A DNA stretch of 34,175 bases from contig JAETNR010000048.1 in NCBI GenBank assembly GCA_021772055.1, positions 1 through 34,175 on the forward strand. The letters are read 5' to 3'. The position numbers were made by a program, and so were the translations under genes. This DNA comes from Blautia sp. Its GTDB lineage: Bacteria; Bacillota; Clostridia; Lachnospirales; Lachnospiraceae. Position 1 is the stretch's first letter. The number at the start of each line of letters is the position of its first letter. The notes under the pieces were generated by a model. The model was not told the origin of the DNA, did no database searches, and saw only the letters and a list, made by a program, of their open reading frames with translations. This document shows positions 14,617 through 21,628 of this stretch, piece by piece.

Positions 14617-16380
14617 ATGTGGGAATGTATGCTGAGACCGGAAGATTATGAGATGGAGGAATGGGTAAAAATTCAGCAGGAGGAAACGAAAGCTCGCACT
14701 TCGAAAGTGGTTCCTGCCCAGGATCAGGAGTATATGAGCTTCCTGGTGAAATATAATGAGCAGGTTTTTGGTCCCGTTGAAGAGGAATTCGATGGGACAT
14801 TTCTGATTATCAATGATATTTTTGCAGTGATTTATGCACCAAAGAGTATGGTGGGGGAAATCGTGCTGAATAGCTTTTCCTATAACTCTATTCCCAAGTG
14901 CTATACCTATATGGATGCGGAAAGCCTTCAGGCTTCCGGCGTGCTGCGGCTGCACAATCATCCTTATCTGGCGCTTCGGGGAAGCGGGACCATGGTTGCG
15001 GTAATCGATTCCGGAATTGATTATCAAAGTCCTGCTTTCCGAAACGGAAACAGCAGTAAGATTCTGGAAATCTGGGATCAGACCATTCCGGAAGGTCCGG
15101 GGGAAAAGGTACCTTTTGGACGGGTATTTACAAAAGAAGAGATTGAACGTGCCCTCGCATCAGAAAATCCGCTGGAGGTGGTGCCCTCTGCTGATGAAAA
15201 CGGGCATGGAACCATGATGGCCGGAACGGCTGCGGGACGGGTGATCCAGGAAGAGGGATTTTCGGGGGCTGCACCGGAGGCTTCTCTTGTGGTGATCAAG
15301 CTGAAGCCTGCAAAGGAATATCTTCGGGAATTTTACCTTTATCCTGAGGGGGCAGATCTTTTTCAGGAAGACGATATTATGCTGGCGATAGCTTATGCCA
15401 GGCGGTGTGCCCAGCGTTATGGGATGCCAGTATCCATCTGCATTGGGCTTGGAACAAACAAAGGATCCCATGACGGTTATAGTCCTTTATGCCAGACTAT
15501 TGACTATATGGCCGGTTTTTCCAGAAATGCCATATCCATTGCAGCAGGGAATGAGGGGGCTGCCAGACATCATTATCAGGGTGTTTTGGAACGGGATATG
15601 CCGGAGGATACGGTGGAGCTGCGGGTGGGAGAAAGGACGACACAGTTTTCTATGGAGTTTTGGGGAAGCGCTCCGGAGCTTTTCAGTATTACCATCCAGT
15701 CGCCTACAGGAGAATCTCTGCCTGTGAGCACTGCGTTGCGGGGAAATACGCAGGATCTGTCCTTTGTATTTGTGGATACCAGGATTCTTGTAAATTATGT
15801 GCCCATTGAGCGGTATTCCGGAAATACTCTGGTTTATTTCCGGTTCCTGCACCCTGCGCCGGGAATCTGGAAACTGAGGGTTCAGGGAAGAGATGTGAAC
15901 GGCTCCGGATTTCATATATGGCTTCCTGTAATGGGGCTGATTCCCGAGGATACTTTTTTTCTGCAGCCTTCCCCCTATCATACCATCACTTCGCCGGGGG
16001 ATGCACAGGACGGAATGACCATGACCGCATATGACTACAGGGACGGCGGCCTTTTTCCACTGGCAAGCAGGGGATTTACTCCGGCGGGAATCGTAAAGCC
16101 TAATTTTGCCGCGCCGGGAGTGGAGATCAAGGTTCCTTTACATGGAGGAGGATTCGGTACTGCTTCCGGAACCAGCCTGGCTGCTGCACAAAATGCCGGG
16201 GTTTCGGCGCTTCTGTTTGAGTGGGCGGTCATTCGTGGGAACGAGCCGTTTTTTACGGGATATAGTGTGAAGAATTATCTGCAGAGAGGAGCCAGAAGAG
16301 ACGATGGCATGATTTATCCCAATCAGGACTGGGGATTTGGGAAAATTGATCTGTATCATACGTTTGAGTTGCTGACGTAA
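14617..16380 (+). CDS. S8 subtilisin-like serine protease, Csp (germination protease) type
   Basis: This is a 587-residue subtilase without a signal peptide. The catalytic triad is intact: Asp131 in VAVIDSGIDY, His197 in DENGHGTMMAGT and Ser520 in GTASGTSLAAAQNAG. An N-terminal region of about 100 residues resembles the propeptide. The insert of about 200 residues (about 335-480) between His and Ser is predicted beta-rich, matching the jelly-roll of clostridial Csp proteases. Those proteases activate the cortex hydrolase SleC during spore germination. The start could be 14617 or 14629; AGAAAGG lies near 14598. It is co-oriented with lgt but separated by 92 bp. It might be one of several Csp-like paralogues with non-germination roles. 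Confidence 0.85.
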   Translation: MWECMLRPEDYEMEEWVKIQQEETKARTSKVVPAQDQEYMSFLVKYNEQVFGPVEEEFDGTFLIINDIFAVIYAPKSMVGEIVLNSFSYNSIPKCYTYMDAESLQASGVLRLHNHPYLALRGSGTMVAVIDSGIDYQSPAFRNGNSSKILEIWDQTIPEGPGEKVPFGRVFTKEEIERALASENPLEVVPSADENGHGTMMAGTAAGRVIQEEGFSGAAPEASLVVIKLKPAKEYLREFYLYPEGADLFQEDDIMLAIAYARRCAQRYGMPVSICIGLGTNKGSHDGYSPLCQTIDYMAGFSRNAISIAAGNEGAARHHYQGVLERDMPEDTVELRVGERTTQFSMEFWGSAPELFSITIQSPTGESLPVSTALRGNTQDLSFVFVDTRILVNYVPIERYSGNTLVYFRFLHPAPGIWKLRVQGRDVNGSGFHIWLPVMGLIPEDTFFLQPSPYHTITSPGDAQDGMTMTAYDYRDGGLFPLASRGFTPAGIVKPNFAAPGVEIKVPLHGGGFGTASGTSLAAAQNAGVSALLFEWAVIRGNEPFFTGYSVKNYLQRGARRDDGMIYPNQDWGFGKIDLYHTFELLT

Positions 16381-16392
16381 GGAAAAGATGAG

Positions 16393-16429
16393 AAAAAAAT
16401 CAGCTTCCGTGAGGGAGGCTGATTTTTTT
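16393..16429. terminator. Bidirectional terminator between convergent genes
   Basis: AAAAAAATCAGC at 16393 and GCTGATTTTTTT ending at 16429 form a long stem with an A-tract on one side and a T-tract on the other. It serves both the protease gene (ending 16380) and the minus-strand phosphofructokinase gene (ending 16444). Confidence 0.9.
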
Positions 16430-16443
16430 GCAATTGGATCAGG

Positions 16444-17676
16444 TTATTTGCGGTAAACGAAAACAGGAAGTCCGTCCTCTCCGAGAGGCACATCTACCCT
16501 GCCCTGAATGAGAGGTGCTGCATAGGCAAGGAAATCGTCGGAGATATTGGAGCCGTTGTCTGTGATCCATTCCAATGGAACAGGTTTTTCTGCATTGCAG
16601 ATGGCGTTCACATCTTCCAGACCACAGGTCATTTTGTAGGAACCGTCCGGGTTTTGCTCCCGGATAAAGGAAACCATCATGCCGGTCACGCCGTCAAGGG
16701 CTGCTTTTACCCCAAAGACACCTGCAGCGACGGCTTCCTGCTGATCTGTGGCAGACAACATGGAGGAGGAGCAGCGCTGGCTAACGTTCAGTTCGATGGA
16801 ACGTGCTTTGACTCCGAGACGGGTGCGTACAAGGTTTTCCAGATATTTGCCGCAGCCTGCCAGCATTTTGTGGCCAAAGGAGTCTGTGCCAACGGAGTTG
16901 TCGTACTCGCAGATGAAGGTTCCTTTAGCATCGTGGATTCCTTCGGATACACAGACAATGACATTGCAGTTTTTCCGGAATGCTTTTTCCACATTGGAGA
17001 GAAATTCTTTTGTGTCAAAAGCGACCTCAGGAAGGTAGATGAACAGGGGATTGTCTCCCGGATATTTTCTGGCCAGGGCGCTTGCTGCAGTAAGCCAGCC
17101 TGCGTGGCGCCCCATGATCTCAACGATGGTAACGGATTTTTTCTCATAAACATTGGCGTCCAATATGATCTCACGAACTGTGGATGCAACGTATTTGGCT
17201 GCACTTCCGAATCCGGGAGTATGATCTGTATGAACCAGGTCATTGTCAATGGTCTTGGGTTCTCCGATCACCCGGATGTCGCTGCCGATGGAAGCGGCGT
17301 ACCTGGAAAGCTTGCTTACTGTATCCATGGAATCATTTCCTCCGATGTAGAAGAACCAGCCGATGTTCATTTCTTCAAATTTGCGGAAAAGGAGAGGGTA
17401 TACCGGATCCTCTAAAGATTCCGGAAGTTTATAGCGGCAGGAGCCAAGATAAGCGCCCGGGGTATGCTTTAAATAGGATAACTTCTCTCCCGGGAGAGCT
17501 TTTTCAAAGTCTAAAGTTGTTCCGTTCAGAAATCCTTCGATTCCATTGACCATACCGTAAACATGACCGATGGTTTCCGGGTGGGAAAGCCCTTCGGAAA
17601 CCACGCCGTAAAGGCTGCTGTTAATGACTGCCGTAGGTCCGCCGGACTGACCGACGAGCAGGTTCTTTTTTGACAT
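16444..17676 (-). CDS. pfp: PPi-dependent 6-phosphofructokinase
   Basis: This is a 410-residue enzyme of the PfkA superfamily. It phosphorylates fructose-6-phosphate, reversibly when PPi is the donor. The N-terminal VGQSGGPTAVINSS binds the phosphoryl donor. The pair GGNDS (112-116) and PKTIDND (140-146) places Asp115 and Lys141 where PPi-using enzymes have Asp and Lys, whereas ATP-using enzymes have Gly (GGDGS). IMGRHAGW (about 188-195) contacts fructose-6-phosphate. The start has AGGAGG 10 nt upstream. An extended -10 promoter lies at 17741-17749. A further leftward promoter sits inside the invertible segment beyond the left recombination site, so expression of this gene might depend on the orientation of that segment. 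Confidence 0.88.
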   Translation of the reverse strand: MSKKNLLVGQSGGPTAVINSSLYGVVSEGLSHPETIGHVYGMVNGIEGFLNGTTLDFEKALPGEKLSYLKHTPGAYLGSCRYKLPESLEDPVYPLLFRKFEEMNIGWFFYIGGNDSMDTVSKLSRYAASIGSDIRVIGEPKTIDNDLVHTDHTPGFGSAAKYVASTVREIILDANVYEKKSVTIVEIMGRHAGWLTAASALARKYPGDNPLFIYLPEVAFDTKEFLSNVEKAFRKNCNVIVCVSEGIHDAKGTFICEYDNSVGTDSFGHKMLAGCGKYLENLVRTRLGVKARSIELNVSQRCSSSMLSATDQQEAVAAGVFGVKAALDGVTGMMVSFIREQNPDGSYKMTCGLEDVNAICNAEKPVPLEWITDNGSNISDDFLAYAAPLIQGRVDVPLGEDGLPVFVYRK

Positions 17677-17740
17677 ATGGGATGTACCTCCTGTGAATTA
17701 TGATGAGTGCCCTTTGGAATGTGATAAAAGGGTTTGATTT

Positions 17741-17749
17741 ATTATAACA
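17741..17749 (-). promoter_or_regulatory. Extended -10 promoter of the phosphofructokinase gene
   Basis: The minus strand reads TGTTATAAT, a perfect TGnTATAAT extended -10. No good -35 is seen. It lies about 50 nt upstream of the ribosome site and outside the inverted-repeat-bounded segment. Confidence 0.55.
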
Positions 17750-17776
17750 CAGGTGAGAGGGAAATGGGGAAAAAAT

Positions 17777-17803
17777 GGTCGCTTATCATTTTCATAAGCG
17801 ACC
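17777..17803. repeat. Left recombination site: inverted 10-bp arms with 7-bp spacer
   Basis: GGTCGCTTAT - CATTTTC - ATAAGCGACC. The inner 25 bp (17778-17802) are the exact reverse complement of 19212-19236, including the asymmetric spacer. Arms of 9-10 bp around a 7-bp spacer are the expected architecture of a tyrosine recombinase core site. It could also act as a transcript hairpin, but no T-tract follows directly. Confidence 0.75.
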
Positions 17804-17834
17804 GGCAACTTTTTTGCAAAAGTATTAAATTCTA

Positions 17835-17848
17835 AGTCATATATGACT
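17835..17848. promoter_or_regulatory. 14-bp perfect palindrome near the recombinase promoter region
   Basis: AGTCAT-ATATGACT reads the same on both strands. It lies between the left recombination site and the divergent promoter pair at 17856-17906, so it is a candidate operator or accessory recombinase site. Confidence 0.4.
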
Positions 17849-17855
17849 CTATGTA

Positions 17856-17884
17856 ATGATAGCATCCTGTTACACCCTTGTCAA
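17856..17884 (-). promoter_or_regulatory. Outward (leftward) promoter inside the invertible segment
   Basis: On the minus strand TTGACA (17884-17879) is followed after 17 bp by TATCAT (17861-17856). The same DNA read rightward gives TTGTCA (17878-17883), 17 bp, CAAAAT (17901-17906), which could serve the recombinase gene. In the present orientation the stronger promoter points across the left site toward the phosphofructokinase gene. After inversion it would point toward the TnpB-like gene and the polysaccharide operon. Confidence 0.55.
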
Positions 17885-18042
17885 GTCTGCAAATATGGCA
17901 CAAAATCCTCCAAAAAAGGCTCTTTTCTGGTAAAAGTGTAAGGGGCTTCCGCAGATGCTCCCGAATTCTGTACTATTTTTCGAAAATAAGGGGCAAAAAA
18001 ATGGTCAGGCATTATAATATTTCCAAAAAGGAGTGTCATATT

Positions 18043-19152
18043 ATGCCAAAACGAGGCGAAAACATCAGAAAACGAAAAGACGGCAGATGGGAAGCGCGCT
18101 ATGAGAAAGGCAGGCAGCAGAACGGGAAAATTCAATACGGGTATTTATATGGAAGAACCTATGAGGAAGTAAAAAAGAAAAAGCTTCTGGCCCTGCAGCA
18201 GTGCGGTTCTCCCAAAGGCATTCACAGAAAAATGTACATGAAAGCACTTTGTATGGAGTGGAAGCAAAGCACACGTTATACGGTGAAAGAAAGCAGTTAC
18301 GCATCATATGATACACTGATTGAAAAACACATTTTGCCATGGTTTGGAGATTTTTTGACAGAAGAAATATCCACGGATCTCATCAACCAGTTTTCTATGG
18401 AAAAAATTCAGGCTGGGTTATCCCCCAGGACGGTAAAAACTTTAATGATCTTGCTTCGGAATATTCTTCATTATGGAGAGCAAAGAGGATACCTTTCCCT
18501 TTGCGGAATCCAGATCCGTTATCCAAAAATTGCGGAACAGCCCCTGCATATCCTTCCTGATGACCAGATTCAGCAGCTAATCTCCTATCTCTTGGAGGAA
18601 AATTCCAGGATTTCCACCGGAATTCTGCTGAGTATCTATACTGGGATCCGGGTGGGGGAATTATGCGGACTGCAATGGAAGGATATTGATTTTGCCACAG
18701 GAACAATGAAAATCAACCGAACGGTTTCCAGGATTAAAAACCTGGAGTATCACAAGCAGAACAATCCCAGGCAGCCCAAAACAGTGGTGATTGTCAGTAC
18801 ACCGAAATCTCTCTCTTCCATCAGAGATATTCCTATTCCCGAGTTTTTACTGAAACTGCTGGAACCATATAGAAGCAATGGAGACATTTATGTACTGACT
18901 GATTCCACATCCTGCATGGAACCGAGGAATGTACAGCGAAAATTTCATGCAATTTTAACGCTTTGTGGAATTCCTTCTATCAATATCCATTCCCTTCGTC
19001 ATGCCTTTGCCACACGATGCACGCAAATTGGATTTGACAGCAAAACCCTATCCGAAATTCTTGGACACTCGTCCGTAAAAATCACTATGGACATTTATGT
19101 ACACAGCAGCATGCAGCAGAAACGAAATTACATGAACCAGCTTTGCTATTAG
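18043..19152 (+). CDS. Tyrosine recombinase (integrase/invertase)
   Basis: This 369-residue recombinase has an N-terminal arm-type DNA-binding segment (GENIRKRKDGRWEARY), a core-binding domain at about 65-165 and a catalytic domain at about 170-369. All catalytic residues are present: Arg203 (TGIRVGE), Lys255 (STPKS), His316 and Arg319 (HSLRH), His342 (LGHSS) and nucleophile Tyr352 (MDIYVH). The start at 18043 follows AAAAAGGAG with 9-nt spacing; the frame is open further upstream but without a ribosome site. The gene is enclosed by two 25-bp sites in inverted orientation (17778-17802 and 19212-19236), so its likely reaction is inversion of its own segment rather than excision. A hairpin (GGAGAGCCTG/CAGGCCCTCC, around 19177-19204) follows the stop. 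No excisionase or conjugation genes are nearby. Confidence 0.9.
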   Translation: MPKRGENIRKRKDGRWEARYEKGRQQNGKIQYGYLYGRTYEEVKKKKLLALQQCGSPKGIHRKMYMKALCMEWKQSTRYTVKESSYASYDTLIEKHILPWFGDFLTEEISTDLINQFSMEKIQAGLSPRTVKTLMILLRNILHYGEQRGYLSLCGIQIRYPKIAEQPLHILPDDQIQQLISYLLEENSRISTGILLSIYTGIRVGELCGLQWKDIDFATGTMKINRTVSRIKNLEYHKQNNPRQPKTVVIVSTPKSLSSIRDIPIPEFLLKLLEPYRSNGDIYVLTDSTSCMEPRNVQRKFHAILTLCGIPSINIHSLRHAFATRCTQIGFDSKTLSEILGHSSVKITMDIYVHSSMQQKRNYMNQLCY

Positions 19153-19208
19153 CCGTCAGAAAAACAGTCAGTAATATGGAGAGCCTGATAAATACAGGCC
19201 CTCCACGC

Positions 19209-19239
19209 TTAGTCGCTTATGAAAATGATAAGCGACTAA
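19209..19239. repeat. Right recombination site: inverted 12-bp arms with 7-bp spacer
   Basis: TTAGTCGCTTAT - GAAAATG - ATAAGCGACTAA. It contains the exact reverse complement of the left site (25 bp). The spacer GAAAATG is the reverse complement of CATTTTC, so the two sites point in opposite directions and strand exchange would invert the intervening 1.43 kb. Confidence 0.75.
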
Positions 19240-19316
19240 AAAATACTTAGTGTGATAAGTTATAAAATTACGCGAAATGCCGGAAGAGATTCATCGAAAG
19301 GACGCTGATTCGAAAA

Positions 19317-20576
19317 GTGAGTGGCAAACAAGGCTACAGCATTACAACCTGGCGTTTCCGTCTGCGGTGCAGACATCCGGAATGGCTCAGGCTAACCCAG
19401 GAATTTTACAATCAGATAGAAAAATTCTATTACGAACTTCTATTGGAACATGAGGAACTGTGGAGCCTGAACAGCCAGATGACGCTGCGGGAACTGGAGT
19501 TTTTAAGTTTGCCTGGTAAGGAGAAGCGGACTCCCGAGGTACCTTTGCCATGGGAAAAAGTTCCGCCCTATTTTCGAAGAGCAGCAGCCAACGCCGGAAT
19601 CGCAGCAGCGAAAAGCCACATTTCCAGAGGCAAAAACACTCCCGGGCGAAAGGCAGAGCAGCTGAATTCTGCAGCAGTCTTTTATAAAGGAATGTACCGG
19701 GATTTTTCGGACAGTGAGATTACGCTGAAGGTCTGGAATACAGAAGGCTGGCAATGGATGCGCTGCAGGCTGTATGGGAAAAAATTCCCTCCGGAAGGTC
19801 AGGTCATGTCCCCGTCTGTAGTGTTTGAGAATGAGTTCCTTATGCTGCATGTACCTGTGAAGGAGCCAACCAGCGATGCCGCTTCCGTAAAGGTAAGAAT
19901 GAAGGAAGGCAGAAATATCTGCGGCCTGCAGTTTACCAATGGGGATGCGTTCGCAGTGGGAAGCGTCTGGGATAAAGACGGGCAGGAGCTTGCGGTGCGG
20001 TTTTTTAAAGGCGGCAGTGAGTATGGGCATCATTGCAGACGTGTTTTAGAGAAGATTGAGAAATCCGAAAGGTCCCTTGGCGATATGCACACAGGGCGGC
20101 CGAACCAGAAATACTGGATGCATTTGAAGCATTTGGGGGAGCATTATGCTCATAGGGTCAGCCGGGAAATTGTGAGATTCTGCAAAGAGCATGACGTTGG
20201 GGTGATCGCGGTGCCAAAGTATGACAAGGATTATAGCCGGTATGTGATGGGGGCATCGGGAGACTGGAGCCCGATTCATTTGAGCATGCGGATACGAGAG
20301 TATCTTACGTATAAGGCTTGGCAATCTGGGATGATCGCAATTGAAGTGAACGCGAAAGGGATCAGCTCCCGGTGTGGAAAGTGCGGCGGGGCGGTTGTGG
20401 GTGTAGATAAGATGACACAGGAATGTGTCTGCGAAAACGGGCACAGGTGCAACCGGTATTTGAATGCTGCAAGGAACCTGACGAAGAAATGTCGGGGACA
20501 GTTTGATGGGAAGGATACGGATGAGGGAAAGATGGATGAAAAACCTGTGAAGTGTCCTGGGAATGTTGGAAATTAA
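19317..20576 (+). CDS. TnpB-like protein with substituted RuvC catalytic residues (probable nuclease-dead)
   Basis: This is a 419-residue TnpB/OrfB-type protein: a helical, basic N-terminal half, a RuvC-like half from about 195, and a zinc ribbon with C353-x2-C356 and C370-x-C372. The RuvC motifs are recognisable but lack catalytic acids. GID is replaced by GLQ (203-205), the Glu of V-I-V-V-E by Pro300 in VIAVP, and the DRDxNAA motif by NRYLNAA (379-385). Loss of all three argues for exaptation as an RNA-guided binding protein, as known for TnpB-like repressors (TldR). GTG at 19317 is the likely start; AAAGGA lies 14 nt upstream. The gene starts 78 bp from the right recombination site. No IS200/IS605 transposase or IS ends are seen. 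It is followed by a long structured non-coding region and the polysaccharide operon. Confidence 0.75.
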   Translation: MSGKQGYSITTWRFRLRCRHPEWLRLTQEFYNQIEKFYYELLLEHEELWSLNSQMTLRELEFLSLPGKEKRTPEVPLPWEKVPPYFRRAAANAGIAAAKSHISRGKNTPGRKAEQLNSAAVFYKGMYRDFSDSEITLKVWNTEGWQWMRCRLYGKKFPPEGQVMSPSVVFENEFLMLHVPVKEPTSDAASVKVRMKEGRNICGLQFTNGDAFAVGSVWDKDGQELAVRFFKGGSEYGHHCRRVLEKIEKSERSLGDMHTGRPNQKYWMHLKHLGEHYAHRVSREIVRFCKEHDVGVIAVPKYDKDYSRYVMGASGDWSPIHLSMRIREYLTYKAWQSGMIAIEVNAKGISSRCGKCGGAVVGVDKMTQECVCENGHRCNRYLNAARNLTKKCRGQFDGKDTDEGKMDEKPVKCPGNVGN

Positions 20577-20740
20577 GGCGGGAATGACCGCTTTGATTTA
20601 TATAGAAGATATTCGGAGGATTTCTTCGGATTGGATAGGCGAAAGCTGAAAGATGGGGATTATCAGCGGTAATCCCTGTTGGGTTGAATACCGCCTGTTG
20701 TGTCTTGGGCGTCTCGGTGAGAGATGCGCGAGAGACGGCG
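20577..20740 (+). ncRNA. Candidate guide-type (omega/reRNA-like) structured RNA downstream of the TnpB-like gene
   Basis: Guide RNAs of TnpB proteins arise from the 3' end and downstream flank of the gene. Here that flank has clear secondary structure. GGGATTA/TAATCCC (20656-20676) is one hairpin. The alternative is nested GCGGTA/TACCGC (20666-20694) around CCC-TGTT-GGG, and CGTCTC/GAGACG lies at 20710-20737. The boundaries and guide segment cannot be fixed from sequence alone, and the call rests on position plus structure. Confidence 0.3.
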
Positions 20741-21454
20741 AAGAAAGAGGGTCTGCCTGAAGGGTATTGCCGGTGGACGGTGTGTGAATGAGGTGGGCGG
20801 AGGGTATTCGAAGTTATTTTTTAGGTGAGAGGATAACTTGTGTGAAGGATGAAGGAAATGAAAAATTGATAGAAACTGAGGGGAAATTTAACAGCAGCAC
20901 TTAGGGTGAAAATGCACATATAGTGTTGCTGGTTTTATTGTGATTTGTGTATATACAAATGTCTACCCTAAATTTTCAGTTGAGTTTTGATGGGTAAAAC
21001 GGCGGTGTAGTTATCATCCATCCAATGCCAAGTATAGTCCGATAAACCACCCTATCCCATTCCAGAAACCTATATTTCCGGAGGATTTTGGGTCGAAGTT
21101 CATCGAGGATGATAACCTCATTTTTTCATGCGGTATATAGGATAACGGACGAAAATGAGGAGTGGAGCAAAAAGCTATCTTTCCGGGAGAGTTTGGGGTA
21201 GAGGGTGAGGGAAGATAATAAGCTCATTTTTCTGGGCTGGCTTTGGGTGGTGAAGATGAAAAATGTACAGATTTAATAAATAGATGAGGATGATTATTGA
21301 AGATGATTGTAATAAATTAACAAATTATCGGCAGATAACGACCACGATAATAAATGAAATTATTTTGCTGGAAACAGGGATTTAGGACGAAAAGGTTGGT
21401 CGAGAGGGTAGAAGACGATGAGAGCTGTAAGGCTTGAAAGATGGAGTAGATGAT
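20741..21454. other. Long gene-poor leader upstream of the polysaccharide operon
   Basis: No gene of normal size is seen. It holds an intrinsic terminator (20890-20937), a near-palindrome ATTTGT-GTATAT-ACAAAT (20943-20960), and 10-bp inverted copies of GTTATCATCC (21010-21019) and GGATGATAAC (21107-21116). Weak hairpins with T-tracts lie at 21104-21127 and 21206-21231. Short frames reading like broken protein (for example IYRITDENEEWSKKLSFRE near 21135-21190) suggest part of it may be decayed coding DNA. Confidence 0.5.
20890..20937 (+). terminator. Intrinsic terminator between the TnpB-like gene and the polysaccharide operon
   Basis: CAGCAGCACT (20892-20901) pairs over 10 bp (one G-U) with AGTGTTGCTG (20922-20931), followed by GTTTTATT. 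It either ends the TnpB-like transcript or acts as a leader terminator subject to antitermination. Confidence 0.7.
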
Positions 21455-21586
21455 ATGCGCATCATGGTAGGTTTACCCTATAAGAATGTTGAGAAGTTTA
21501 GTTTAGACGATTCCGTACTGTGGGAAGCGGATGAGAATATCATCTCCGATGATAACCACAGTTTTATATATAGAAGATTAGCATAA
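21455..21586 (+). CDS. Possible 43-residue leader peptide or small protein
   Basis: ATG at 21455 has GGAG (21443-21446) with 8-nt spacing. It opens a 43-codon frame that ends 42 nt before the first polysaccharide gene. The peptide is acidic with protein-like composition (for example SLDDSVLWEADENIISDDN) and a basic end YRRLA. I do not recognise it. It could be a small protein, a leader peptide or a remnant. Its 3' part overlaps a nested hairpin (CTGTGG at about 21519 with CCACAG at 21556-21561, then TTTTATATA), which could couple its translation to operon transcription. Confidence 0.35.
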   Translation: MRIMVGLPYKNVEKFSLDDSVLWEADENIISDDNHSFIYRRLA

Positions 21587-21628
21587 ACACATTCCCGCTT
21601 TTGCCGGGACAGACAAGGAGAAAGTATT

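Noticed and set aside
16654..17415. A 253-codon plus-strand frame opposite the phosphofructokinase gene
   Set aside because: It lies entirely antisense to a gene with clear catalytic motifs; it is long only because of codon bias.
17777..19239. The 25-bp inverted repeats as ordinary terminators or IS ends
   Set aside because: Neither copy is followed by a T-tract, and the recombinase between them is a tyrosine recombinase, which does not use terminal inverted repeats as IS transposases do.
19277..19453. ATG-initiated 58-codon frame just before and overlapping the TnpB-like start
   Set aside because: It has no ribosome site and is out of frame with the TnpB-like protein, whose own frame begins with a plausible GTG.
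19317..20576. An active IS200/IS605-type element
   Set aside because: Catalytic residues are substituted, no Y1 or serine transposase is adjacent, and no IS end hairpins are recognised.
20741..21454. A CRISPR array based on repeated GATGATAAC
   Set aside because: Copies are few, irregularly spaced, in both orientations and only about 10 bp long.
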